Assembly (NCBI RefSeq): GCF_024448165.1
Contig: NZ_JAMOLN010000074.1
Location: 1-41,748 of the forward strand
Length of the DNA: 41,748 bases
Source: Streptomyces longispororuber
GTDB taxonomy: Bacteria > Actinomycetota > Actinomycetes > Streptomycetales > Streptomycetaceae
Direction of reading: 5' to 3'
Below the pieces are notes generated by a model. The model was not told where the DNA came from, ran no database searches, and saw only the letters and a list, made by a program, of their open reading frames with translations. This document shows, piece after piece, positions 8,602-16,968 of this stretch (the first letter of the stretch is position 1; each line of letters starts with the position of its first letter). The position numbers were made by a program, and so were the translations under genes.

Positions 8602-9431
8602 TGAAGGTGTCGAAGCCCGCGCGCGCGGGCCAGTACCTGGCGCTCCTCGCCTATCTCGTCTTCCTCGTCTTCCCGTTCCTCTGGCTGATCTCGACCGCGT
8701 TCAAGCCGCCCCGCGAACTGGCGAGCCTGCACCCGACCTGGCTCCCGAAGAACCCGACCCTCGACAACTTCCGGCAGGCCTTCGACGAGCAGCCGCTGCT
8801 GCGCGCCGCCGCCAACTCGCTGCTCGTGGCGGTCTGCGCCGCCGTCGTCGCGATCGTCATCGCGACCCCGATGGCGTACGTCATGGCCCGGCACCGCTCC
8901 CTGCTGTCCCGGGCGGCCACCGGCTGGGTGGTGGTCAGCCAGGCGTTCCCCTTCGTCCTGGTGATCATCCCGCTGTTCCTGATCCTCAAGAACCTGCACC
9001 TGATCAACTCCCTGCCGGGACTGACCATGGTCTACGTGGTGTGGGCGCTGCCCTTCGCGCTGTGGATGCTCGTCGGCTATGTGCGCGCCGTGCCAAAGGA
9101 GTTGGAGGAGGCGGCGGCGGTCGACGGGGCCGGGCGGCTGCGCGTCCTGGTGTCGGTCACGGCGCCGCTGCTGGCGCCCGGCATCGTGGCGACGGGCCTG
9201 TTCGCGTTCATCACCGCGTGGAACGAGTTCTTCTTCGCCCTCGTCCTGATGAAGACGCCGGAGCGGCAGACGCTGCCCGTCGTCCTCACCCACTTCCTCG
9301 GGGCCGAGGGCGTCGCCGACCTCGGCCCGCTCGCCGCGGGCGCGTTCCTCGCGACCCTGCCGTCGCTGCTGATCTTCGCGCTCATCCAGCGCAGGATCAC
9401 CGGCGGCATGCTGGCCGGGGCGGTGAAGTGA
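8598..9431 (+). CDS. Sugar ABC transporter permease (MalG/UgpE type)
   Basis: 277 residues from GTG 8598, or 276 from the adjacent ATG at 8601; AAGGGAGG at 8581-8588 is better spaced for the GTG. It overlaps the upstream permease stop, so translation is probably coupled. Membrane segments are evident (LALLAYLVFLVFPFLWLIS and others) and the EAA loop reads ELEEAAAVDGAGRLRVLVSV. It partners the preceding permease in the plasma membrane for import of a carbohydrate of unknown identity. Confidence 0.92.
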   Translation: MMKVSKPARAGQYLALLAYLVFLVFPFLWLISTAFKPPRELASLHPTWLPKNPTLDNFRQAFDEQPLLRAAANSLLVAVCAAVVAIVIATPMAYVMARHRSLLSRAATGWVVVSQAFPFVLVIIPLFLILKNLHLINSLPGLTMVYVVWALPFALWMLVGYVRAVPKELEEAAAVDGAGRLRVLVSVTAPLLAPGIVATGLFAFITAWNEFFFALVLMKTPERQTLPVVLTHFLGAEGVADLGPLAAGAFLATLPSLLIFALIQRRITGGMLAGAVK

Positions 9432-9433
9432 CC

Positions 9434-10723
9434 ATGAGGGCGAAGAAGTTGGCGACGGCCCTCGCGGCCGTGACCGCGCTGCTCCTCGGCGCCGGATGCT
9501 CCTCGGGACCACCGGAGCAGGACGGCGTCGTCACCCTCGCATTCCAGTCCCTCGCCTGGCAGAAGGAGTCCGTCGACGCCAACAAGCAGCTGGTGAAGGA
9601 GTGGAACGCGCGGCACCCCGACATCCGGGTGAAGTACGTCCAGGGCAGCTGGGACAGCGTCCACGACCAGCTCCTCACCTCCTTCGAGGGCGGCGAGGCG
9701 CCGGACATCATCCACGACGCGTCCGACGACCTGGCCGACTTCGCGTACGGCGGCTACCTCGCCGATCTGCGCGACCTGCTCCCCGCCCGCCTCACGTCCG
9801 ACATCCCGCGGCAGAGCTGGCGGACCGCGACGTTCGGGAAGGGGGTCTACGGCGTCCCGTTCCTCCAGGAGCCGCGCGTGCTGATCGCCAACGCCACCTG
9901 GCTGAAGAAGTCCGGCGTGCGCGTGCCGACCCCGGACGAGCCGTGGACCTGGGAGGAGTTCCGGCGGATCACGAAGGAGCTGAGCGGCGACGGGAAGTAC
10001 GGCGTCGCCTGGCCGCTGAAGGAGCCCGTGTCGGCGACGCTCAACCTGTCCCTGTCGACCGGCGGCCGGATGTTCCACCGCGGCGCCGACGGAAAGACCG
10101 AGATCCGCTTCGACCCGGCCGACCAGATCATGCCCCGCACCGTCCACGACCAGGTGAACGTCGACCACAGCGCGTCCGCCACGACCCTCGGCATGGGCGG
10201 CTCCGACACGCTCCCCGGCTTCTTCGCCGGGAAGTACGCGATGGTGCCGCTCGGCTTCTCCTACCGGCAGCAGATCGTGCAGCAGGCACCCAAGGGCTTC
10301 GACTGGCAGGTGCTGCCCGCACCGGCCGGTGCCGACGGGCTCGCCCAGGGCGTCAGCCCGCAGACCCTGTCCATCGCCGAGGACAGCCCGCACAAGAAGG
10401 AGGCGGCCCGGTTCCTCGACTTCCTGCTCCAGCCGCGCAACATGGTGCGCCTCGCTCTCGGCGACTGGATGCTGCCGACCGGCACCCAGGCCCTGGAGGA
10501 CCCGGCGCTGCGCACCACGGAGAACGACTGGGCGACGGGCACCGCCCTCGCGTCCCGGCTCCGCTCGGCGCCCGCCCAGTCCGTGCGCGGCTACCCGGAA
10601 TGGAAGGACAAGGTGGCCACACCCGCCCTCCAGGAGTACTACAGCGGCGCCATCGGCCTGCGCGAACTGCGCCGCCGCCTGGTCACCGACGGGAACCTGG
10701 TGCTCAAGCGGTACCAGAGGTAG
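9434..10723 (+). CDS. Extracellular sugar-binding lipoprotein (family 1)
   Basis: 429 residues; ATG two bases after the permease stop. The N-terminus MRAKKLATALAAVTALLLGAGC is a lipoprotein signal with Cys22 as the probable lipidation site. The body (VVTLAFQSLAWQ, EWNARHPDIRVKYVQGSWD, DIIHDASDDLADFAYGGYLADL) is a typical family 1 solute-binding protein of CUT1 sugar importers. It captures the ligand outside the membrane for the two upstream permeases. The AraC-type regulator that follows may control the operon; the ligand cannot be named from sequence. Confidence 0.92.
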   Translation: MRAKKLATALAAVTALLLGAGCSSGPPEQDGVVTLAFQSLAWQKESVDANKQLVKEWNARHPDIRVKYVQGSWDSVHDQLLTSFEGGEAPDIIHDASDDLADFAYGGYLADLRDLLPARLTSDIPRQSWRTATFGKGVYGVPFLQEPRVLIANATWLKKSGVRVPTPDEPWTWEEFRRITKELSGDGKYGVAWPLKEPVSATLNLSLSTGGRMFHRGADGKTEIRFDPADQIMPRTVHDQVNVDHSASATTLGMGGSDTLPGFFAGKYAMVPLGFSYRQQIVQQAPKGFDWQVLPAPAGADGLAQGVSPQTLSIAEDSPHKKEAARFLDFLLQPRNMVRLALGDWMLPTGTQALEDPALRTTENDWATGTALASRLRSAPAQSVRGYPEWKDKVATPALQEYYSGAIGLRELRRRLVTDGNLVLKRYQR

Positions 10724-10807
10724 TCCGCGCGGTACCAGTGGTCAAGTCGCCCTCCTGCCCGGGGAATCGGTGGGATGGTGAGAGTCCGAAAGGGCTGCGA
10801 GGTCGTC

Positions 10808-11776
10808 ATGGACGCGATGCTCTTCGAAAGCAGCGACCTGGACAGGGCCGAGGACTTCTTCAGCCGCGCGTACACCAGGCTGCGCATCGGCAGCCGCACC
10901 CCGGCCGGCGGGTTCGCCCGGTTCGCCCGGAACACGCTGGGCTCACTCGCGGTGGACGCGCTGGACGTGGACTTCGACATGAGCTACTCCCTCGACCCCC
11001 TCGGCCGGATCTGTCTCGGCGTCGTCCACGAGGGCGCCGTACGCGACCACCGGTTCGGGGACGTCGAGGACGACTTCGGCCCCGGCGACGTGGTGTCCTT
11101 CGCCCCGCCCGACCTGCCCTACTCCGGCGTGGTGCACCGGGCCCGCTACAACGTCGTCACGTTCGACCCGGCGCTGCTCACCCAGGTCGCCGCGGCCACC
11201 CCGTGCGCCAGGCCGGGCCCCGTCCGGCTGACCGGGCACCGCCCGCACGCGCCCGGCCGGGCGCACGCCCTGCACGCGGCCATCGACTACCTGCGCGACC
11301 ACGTGCTGCCCGATCCGGCGATCGCCGGCCAGCCGCTCGTGGTGTCCACGGCCCAGCAGCACCTGGCGGCGGTCGTCCTCGCGACCTTCCCCAACACGGC
11401 GCTCACCGAACCGGGCGGCACCGACCGGGCGGACGCCCACTCCCTGACGCTGCGGCGCGCCGTGGCCTTCATCGACGACCACGCCGACCGGCCGATCACC
11501 CTCGCCGACATCGCCGAGGCCACCCACGTCAGCATCCGTACGCTGCAGTACGCCTTCCGGCGGCAGCTGAACACGACGCCGCTCGGCTATCTGCGGCACG
11601 TCCGGCTGACCCACGCGCACCGGGAACTGCTGCGGGCCGACCCGCGCGGTGGCTCGACCGTCACGGACATCGCCGCCCGCTGGGGCTTCGTCTACCCGGG
11701 CCGTTTCTCCGCCCTGTACCGCACCGCGTACGGCCGGCGCCCGCGCGAGAGCCTGCTGTCCCGAGGGGCCGCCTGA
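10808..11776 (+). CDS. AraC-family transcriptional regulator
   Basis: 322 residues from ATG 10808, which has GAGG 6 nt upstream; an in-frame ATG at 10775 would add 11 residues but lacks a well-spaced ribosome site. The N-terminal half is a cupin-like ligand domain (DDFGPGDVVSFAPPDLPYSG). The last third has the paired AraC helix-turn-helices (ITLADIAEATHVSIRTLQYA; VTDIAARWGFVYPGRFSALY, then RRPRESL). It lies 84 bp after the sugar-binding lipoprotein gene on the same strand, so regulation of that operon is plausible but not shown. Confidence 0.9.
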   Translation: MDAMLFESSDLDRAEDFFSRAYTRLRIGSRTPAGGFARFARNTLGSLAVDALDVDFDMSYSLDPLGRICLGVVHEGAVRDHRFGDVEDDFGPGDVVSFAPPDLPYSGVVHRARYNVVTFDPALLTQVAAATPCARPGPVRLTGHRPHAPGRAHALHAAIDYLRDHVLPDPAIAGQPLVVSTAQQHLAAVVLATFPNTALTEPGGTDRADAHSLTLRRAVAFIDDHADRPITLADIAEATHVSIRTLQYAFRRQLNTTPLGYLRHVRLTHAHRELLRADPRGGSTVTDIAARWGFVYPGRFSALYRTAYGRRPRESLLSRGAA

Positions 11777-11976
11777 CGCCGCGTTCGTTTTCCGCACACC
11801 GCGGGCGAACTCTGCGTCCGCTGTGCTGTTCCCGGCCCGCGCCGGTCCGCACACTCGTCGCATCTCCGTCACCCCACACGACATCGGCCCGGACCCCGCT
11901 GATGCGCCGGACGGAGAGCCGGGGGGCCGCGGCACCCCTCCGGCCTCCCGGTCCGGGCGTGGGCGGGACATCTGGT

Positions 11977-12006
11977 TTGCACGAGACGTCTCGTCTCGCT
12001 TACGGT
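11977..12006 (+). promoter_or_regulatory. Promoter with perfect 14-bp operator for the glycosyltransferase
   Basis: -35 TTGCAC at 11977-11982, 18-nt spacer, -10 TACGGT at 12001-12006, then ATG 6 nt later, so the mRNA is probably leaderless. The spacer holds the perfect palindrome ACGAGACGTCTCGT (11981-11994), overlapping the -35 edge. This is the size and position expected for a TetR-type repressor site; no tetR gene lies in the window. Confidence 0.7.
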
Positions 12007-12012
12007 GGACGT

Positions 12013-13245
12013 ATGACGAACCCGGAACACCCGCACCACGGCCGGCCCGCCCACATCGCCATGTTCTCCATCGCGGCCCACGGGCACGTGAACCCGAGCC
12101 TCGAAGTGATCCGGGAGCTCGTCGCCCGTGGCCACCGCGTCACGTACGCGATCCCGCACCTCTTCGAGGAGAAGATCGCCGAGACCGGCGCCGAGCCGGT
12201 CCTCTACCGCACCACGCTGCCCGGCCCCGACGACGACCCGGAGGCCTGGGGGAGCACGCTCCTCGACAACGTCGAGCCGTTCCTGGACGACGCGATCCAC
12301 GCGCTCCCGCAGCTCGTCGAGGCGTACGAGGGCGAGGGCGGCGCGGGCGTGCCCGACCTCGTCCTGCACGACATCACCTCGTACCCGGCGGGCGTCCTGG
12401 CCCACCGCTGGGGCGTGCCCGCGATCACGCTCTCGCCGAACCTCGTCGCCTGGGAGGGCTACGAGGAGGAGGTCGCGAAGCCGATGTGGGCCGAGCCCCG
12501 TGCGACGCCGCGCGGCAAGGCGTACTTCGCGAAGTTCGACGCGTGGCTGAAGGAGTACGGAGTCCCGCGGAGCGCCGACGAGTTCTGGGGCGTCTACGAC
12601 CGCACCCTCGTCCTCATCCCGAAGGCCCTCCAGCCCCACGCCGACCGGGTCGACGAGCAGCGGAACACCTTCGTCGGCGCCTGCCAGGGCGACCGCGGCG
12701 CACAGGGCGACTGGGCGCGGCCGGCCGACGCCGAGCGCGTGCTGCTCGTCTCGCTCGGCTCCTCCTTCACCAAGCAGCCCGAGTTCTACCGGGAGTGCGT
12801 GAAGGCGTTCGGCGGCCTGCCGGGCTGGCACGTCGTGCTCCAGGTCGGCCACCACGTGACCGCGGACGACCTCGGGGAGGTGCCCGCGAACATCGACGTG
12901 CGGTCGTGGGTCCCGCAGTTGGCGATCCTGAAGCAGGCCGACGCCTTCATCACGCACGCCGGCGCCGGCGGCAGCCAGGAAGGGCTCGCCACCGCCACGC
13001 CGATGGTCGCCGTCCCGCAGGCCGTCGACCAGTTCGGCAACGCCGACATGCTCCAGGGCCTCGGCGTCGCCCGGCACGTGCCCAAGGAGGAGGCGACCGC
13101 CGGGACGCTGCGCGCCGCGGTGCTCGCACTCGTCGACGACCCGGAGGTCGCGCGCCGCCTCGCCGCGCTCCAGCGGGACATGGCGGACGAGGGCGGCACG
13201 CGGCGGGCCGCCGACCTCATCGAGGCCGAACTGCCCCAGGGATAG
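12013..13245 (+). CDS. mgt: Macrolide glycosyltransferase (Mgt/OleD type)
   Basis: 410-residue GT1 enzyme that transfers glucose from UDP-glucose to macrolides, inactivating them; relatives such as OleD accept many phenolic acceptors. RPAHIAMFSIAAHGHVNPSL (with the N-terminal catalytic His region), LVLIPKALQPHADRVDE, and the donor-binding block from SWVPQLAILKQAD through THAGAGGSQEGLA to AVDQFGNADML match Mgt/OleD closely. The start ATG fits the -10 element 6 nt upstream (leaderless). No biosynthetic genes are nearby, so it looks like stand-alone self-protection or detoxification rather than part of a pathway. Its stop is 6 bp from the stop of the convergent gene. Confidence 0.93.
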   Translation: MTNPEHPHHGRPAHIAMFSIAAHGHVNPSLEVIRELVARGHRVTYAIPHLFEEKIAETGAEPVLYRTTLPGPDDDPEAWGSTLLDNVEPFLDDAIHALPQLVEAYEGEGGAGVPDLVLHDITSYPAGVLAHRWGVPAITLSPNLVAWEGYEEEVAKPMWAEPRATPRGKAYFAKFDAWLKEYGVPRSADEFWGVYDRTLVLIPKALQPHADRVDEQRNTFVGACQGDRGAQGDWARPADAERVLLVSLGSSFTKQPEFYRECVKAFGGLPGWHVVLQVGHHVTADDLGEVPANIDVRSWVPQLAILKQADAFITHAGAGGSQEGLATATPMVAVPQAVDQFGNADMLQGLGVARHVPKEEATAGTLRAAVLALVDDPEVARRLAALQRDMADEGGTRRAADLIEAELPQG

Positions 13246-13251
13246 GGGCGG

Positions 13252-14205
13252 TCACTGGTAGAAGGTGGTGTCGATCCGCGCCCGGTAGACGACCGCCCCC
13301 GCGGTCTCCACCGGGCGGGTCGTGCCCAGGTTGAAGTGCACGTACCGGGTGCCGAACGCGTTGCCGTCGGCCACCGCGCCCGTCCACATCTGCTCGCCCG
13401 ACGCGTGCTGCACGTACGACTTCACCAGGTCGCGGTCGTGCAGCTGCGTCTTCTTCATGGTCGCCTTGTCGACGGCGTGGACGCCGCCCGTCTCACAGAT
13501 CAGCAGCCGGCCCGTGTCCCGGTAGTCGGGCTGCACGTCGTGGCCGCGGGTGACCGTGATCCGCCGTGCGGTGTCCTCGACCAGCTTGGCCGAGGTCGAG
13601 GTCGTCTCGATCCGGTAGGCGGTCAGGACGCTGCCGCCGATCGCCCACATGCGGTCCAGCTGCGGGTCCCAGAGCAGCCCGTGGGCCTGGTGGAACGGGA
13701 TCGTCTGGGCCGGTACCAGCGAGCTGCTGTACTTGTTCTGCGGCCGGAAGACGTGCAGGCTGCCGCCCGTCGCGGTGCCGCCGCTGCCGCCGTCGCTGCG
13801 CCCGGCGACGACGACCACGCCGGTGCCGCGGGCCCGCTCGATGCAGTGCGGATAGTTGGGCACGTTCGCCGACCACAGCTTCTGCTTGTCGCTGCGCCGG
13901 TAGATGCTCGCCGTGCCGCTGGTCGTTGTCCCCGCCGCGACCAGCAGGATCTCCCCGTCGCCGTCCGTGGCCCGGAAGCGGTGCTCCATCGGGTGGCCGC
14001 CCGCCGGGTCCAGCGACCACTTGACGTTCGCCGAGGTGAACGCCTTGTTCCGGTCGAACAGCATGATCCTGCCGGACGTGATGTCGCCGACCAGCACGTC
14101 GAACGCCGCCGGTGCCGCGCTCGCCGCCCCGGCCGGCAGCAGCGCCGCCGCCGGCGCGGCCAGCGCGCCCGCCGCGACACCCTTGAGCAGACTTCGCCTG
14201 TCCAT
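13252..14205 (-). CDS. Tat-exported DUF6528-like protein
   Basis: 317 residues; ATG at 14203-14205 with GGGGGAGGATC upstream. The N-terminus MDRRSLLKGVAAGALAAPAA is a Tat signal (twin Arg at 3-4), followed by an Ala-rich cleavage region. The mature protein (DVLVGDITSGRIMLFDRNK, NYPHCIERARGTGVVVVAG, HQAHGLLWDPQLDRMWAIGG) has repeated short strand patterns suggesting a beta-propeller, and resembles the DUF6528 family. Function unknown. The hairpin at 14257-14298 separates it from the upstream exporter gene, so it probably has its own promoter. Confidence 0.8.
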   Translation of the reverse strand: MDRRSLLKGVAAGALAAPAAALLPAGAASAAPAAFDVLVGDITSGRIMLFDRNKAFTSANVKWSLDPAGGHPMEHRFRATDGDGEILLVAAGTTTSGTASIYRRSDKQKLWSANVPNYPHCIERARGTGVVVVAGRSDGGSGGTATGGSLHVFRPQNKYSSSLVPAQTIPFHQAHGLLWDPQLDRMWAIGGSVLTAYRIETTSTSAKLVEDTARRITVTRGHDVQPDYRDTGRLLICETGGVHAVDKATMKKTQLHDRDLVKSYVQHASGEQMWTGAVADGNAFGTRYVHFNLGTTRPVETAGAVVYRARIDTTFYQ

Positions 14206-14256
14206 CAGTGATCCTCCCCCTGGAACCGTGGAAACGCGTCTGGCCCGGAGATGCGT

Positions 14257-14298
14257 GGGAGGGCCCGCCGGTTCCGGCTGGAACCAACGGGCCCTCCC
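14257..14298 (-). terminator. Strong hairpin terminator after the MMPL gene
   Basis: An 11-bp perfect stem GGGAGGGCCCG / CGGGCCCTCCC (14257-14267 and 14288-14298) encloses a second GGTTCC/GGAACC stem. It lies about 25 bp past the stop of the MMPL gene and before the DUF6528-like gene on the same strand. Confidence 0.75.
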
Positions 14299-14322
14299 GC
14301 ACCGCCTGTTACCGGCCACGGT

Positions 14323-16599
14323 TTATGGAGAAACGCGCACCGCCCCCTCGTCGGACCCCGTCCGCGGCGCGTCGAGCGCGACCTCGTCGTGCGTCAGGTC
14401 GGGCAGCCGGTGCAGCCATTTCGGCAGGTACCAGTTGCGCTCCCCGAGCAGGGCCATCACGGCCGGCAGCAGCACGCCCCGGATGACGGTCGCGTCGATC
14501 AGGATGGCCGCGGCGAGGCCCACGCCCATCTGCTTGAACGACTGCATCGACAGCGTGCCGAAGATCGAGAAGACGGCGACCATGATGACGGCCGCGCTGG
14601 TGACCACGCCCGCCGTCGTGACGACGCCGTGCCGGATGGCGTCGTGGTTCGAACGGCCCTGCAGCCGCGCCTCCTTGATCCGCGACACCACGAACACGTG
14701 GTAGTCCATCGAGAGGCCGAAGAGGATGACGAAGAGGAACAGCGGCAGCCAGGAGATGATCGCGCCGACCCCTTCCGCGCCCACCAGCGAGGCACCCCAG
14801 CCGTTCTGGAAGACGGCCACGAGGATCCCGTAGGCGGCGCCCACGCTCAGCAGGTTGAGCGCGATCGACGTGATCGCGACGGTCAGCGAGCGGAACGAGA
14901 GCAGCATGAGCAGGAAGGCGAAGACGACCACGAAGACGAAGACCGGGACGACCGACCCGACGATCTGGTCGTTGAAGTCCTTCGATCCCGCGACCTGCCC
15001 GGTGATCGGCGCCTCGACGCCGTCGACCGTGCCGAGGGTGTCAGGACGGACCCGGTCCCGCAGCAGCGCCAGGCTCTGCTCCGCCTTGCCCTGGTCGGAG
15101 CCGCCCACCAGCGGCACGTCGATGAACGCCACGTTCTGTCCGCCGTGCACCGTCACCTCGACCGGGCCGCGCGAGGCGCCCGAACTCACGGCCTGCGCAC
15201 GGAAGTCGGCGATGGCGTCGCGGACCGCGGCGGAGTTGATGTCGTCCGCCCGCACCACGACCTCGGCCGGATCCGAGCCTCCGGGGAACGCCGCGTTGAC
15301 CCGGTCGTAGGTCTGCACGATCGGCAGCGAGTCGCCGAACTCCTGGTCCAGGGTGAGGTTCTGCGTCTTCATGCCGAGCGCGGGCGCGGCGATGGCCAGC
15401 AGCGCGCCGACGGCGACGACGACGGAGACGGCGGGCCGGGCGAGCACGACGGTCAGGACGCGCTTCCAGAAGCGGCTGCCGTCGTTGCCGTTGCCGCCTT
15501 TCCTGCGCCTGGTCGGGTGCAGGAAGGGGATGCGGCCCTTCTCCACGCGCTCGCCGAGCAGCGAGAGCAGGGCGGGCAGGACCGTCACGGAGCCCACCAT
15601 CGCGACCGCCACCACCATCAGCGAGGCGAGGCCCATCGCCTGGAACTCGGCGAGACCGGTGAACATCATGCCCGCCATCGCCACGCACACCGTGACGCCG
15701 GAGACGATGATCGCCCGGCCGCTGGTGGCCGCGGCCACCCGCAGGGCGGTCTTCGGGTCGTGGCCCTTCATCCGCTCCTCGCGCTCGCGGCGCAGATAGA
15801 ACAGGCAGTAGTCGACGCCGACCGCCAACCCCACCAGGAGCATCACCGAGTTGGCCGTCTCGCTCATCGGCTGGAGATGGCTGACCACGCCCATCAGGCC
15901 CATCGTCGCCATGATCGCCGTGATGGCGAGGGCCACCGGCAGCAGCGCGGCGACGAGCGCGCCGAACGCGATCAGCAGGATGCCGAGCGCCACCGGCACC
16001 GCCGAGTACTCGGCGCGCTGGAAGTCGTCACCGAAGGCGTCGTCGAACGTCTTGCCCATGCTGGCGCCGCCGATCTCCTCGATCCGCAGCGCGTCGTGGT
16101 CGTCGGCGACGCCCTCGACCGCCTTCAGGACCGGCTCGACCCGGTCGGACGCCGTGTCCGGGTCGCCGCGCATGTCGAACTGGACGAGCGCCGTGCGGCC
16201 GTCCCGGGAGACCGTCTGCGCCCCGGCCGCGTAGGGCGAGCGCACGTTCGTCACCGCGCCGGTACCCTGCACCGCCGCGACCACGTCGGCCACGGCCTTC
16301 CTGAACTCGGGTGCGGTGGCCGTCAGCCGGCCGTCCCTGGCCTGGACGAGCACGGTCTCGCCCGCCGGCTCGTCGATCCCCGCGTCGTCCACGATGCGGG
16401 CGGCCCGGCTGGTCTCCCCGCTGAGCTGGTCGCCGTCCGACACGTCCACGCGTCCGGCCGCCGAGCCGAGGCCCATCGCCAGGACGACGAACAGCACCCA
16501 GATCCCCACCGCCGCCCAGCGGTGCCGGACGCTCCATCCGCCGGCCCGGGCCGCGAAGCCGCGCACCCGCCGGTCCCGGCCTTCCCCGTTCCTCGCCAT
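14323..16599 (-). CDS. MMPL-family RND exporter
   Basis: 758 residues; ATG with GGAGGTGA upstream. Two halves, each with a first membrane helix, a large external domain and five further helices, the standard MMPL arrangement (for example HRWAAVGIWVLFVVLAMGLG and VALGILLIAFGALVAALLPV). Conserved pieces include ESGRP-like GGSDPAEVVVRA and VGVDYCLFYLRREREER. MMPL proteins export lipids, polyketides or other hydrophobic molecules using the proton gradient; substrate unknown here. Upstream lies an inverted repeat (16643-16663), but the TetR-type regulator that often accompanies such genes is not in the window. Confidence 0.92.
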   Translation of the reverse strand: MARNGEGRDRRVRGFAARAGGWSVRHRWAAVGIWVLFVVLAMGLGSAAGRVDVSDGDQLSGETSRAARIVDDAGIDEPAGETVLVQARDGRLTATAPEFRKAVADVVAAVQGTGAVTNVRSPYAAGAQTVSRDGRTALVQFDMRGDPDTASDRVEPVLKAVEGVADDHDALRIEEIGGASMGKTFDDAFGDDFQRAEYSAVPVALGILLIAFGALVAALLPVALAITAIMATMGLMGVVSHLQPMSETANSVMLLVGLAVGVDYCLFYLRREREERMKGHDPKTALRVAAATSGRAIIVSGVTVCVAMAGMMFTGLAEFQAMGLASLMVVAVAMVGSVTVLPALLSLLGERVEKGRIPFLHPTRRRKGGNGNDGSRFWKRVLTVVLARPAVSVVVAVGALLAIAAPALGMKTQNLTLDQEFGDSLPIVQTYDRVNAAFPGGSDPAEVVVRADDINSAAVRDAIADFRAQAVSSGASRGPVEVTVHGGQNVAFIDVPLVGGSDQGKAEQSLALLRDRVRPDTLGTVDGVEAPITGQVAGSKDFNDQIVGSVVPVFVFVVVFAFLLMLLSFRSLTVAITSIALNLLSVGAAYGILVAVFQNGWGASLVGAEGVGAIISWLPLFLFVILFGLSMDYHVFVVSRIKEARLQGRSNHDAIRHGVVTTAGVVTSAAVIMVAVFSIFGTLSMQSFKQMGVGLAAAILIDATVIRGVLLPAVMALLGERNWYLPKWLHRLPDLTHDEVALDAPRTGSDEGAVRVSP

Positions 16600-16968
16600 G
16601 AGGTCACCTCCGGATTCGAAGGTATGGGCGGGATAAAGCCGTTTCGTCGTGCTGCTCGACGAAGCGTGGACGGCCGTCTCGGCGTACAGGATGACCGACG
16701 CCCCTTACATCTATGAGGGGTTGAGCCGACGGGCCGGTCAGGTGGATCTGTCCGGTTTGTTATTACAGAACCTTGTTGAACAAGTCACAGGTGTATGTAG
16801 GTCTTGATCTGGTCGCGTCAATCGGTCAGGGTTTCGTCTCAACCCCCGGACATCTTCCGGAGATTGCCGGAGGTCACGTGAAATTACGCGCCCCCACGCG
16901 CGTAGAAGTCACGTAGTAGTCGTTGAACTCTCCACAACCCCCCACACACCGCGAGGAGTTCACTCTTC
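16600..16968. promoter_or_regulatory. Divergent control region between MMPL exporter and subtilase
   Basis: 369 bp without a gene. On the exporter side, inverted repeat TTCGTCG-N7-CGACGAA (16643-16663). In the middle, palindrome CTTGTTGAACAAG (16772-16784). On the protease side, two GTCACGT copies (16873-16879 and 16908-16914) flank ACGCGC/GCGCGT arms (16886-16891, 16898-16903). GAGGAG about 10 nt before 16969 is the protease ribosome site. The region is less GC-rich than its surroundings, as expected for promoters. Confidence 0.6.

Noticed and set aside
10708..10738. Direct repeat GCGGTACCAG around the stop of the sugar-binding protein gene
   Set aside because: Only two 10-bp copies, one inside coding sequence; too little to call an operator.
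9496..12012. Open frame continuing upstream of the glycosyltransferase
   Set aside because: It crosses the sugar-binding protein and AraC genes out of frame; only the part from 12013 is homologous to glycosyltransferases and a promoter lies directly before it.
12013..13245. Part of an antibiotic biosynthetic cluster
   Set aside because: No polyketide, peptide synthetase or sugar-nucleotide genes are nearby; the glycosyltransferase stands alone.
14251..16716. Long open frame antisense to the MMPL gene
   Set aside because: The translation is a His/Arg/Asp/Gly-rich mirror of the exporter with no recognisable domain.
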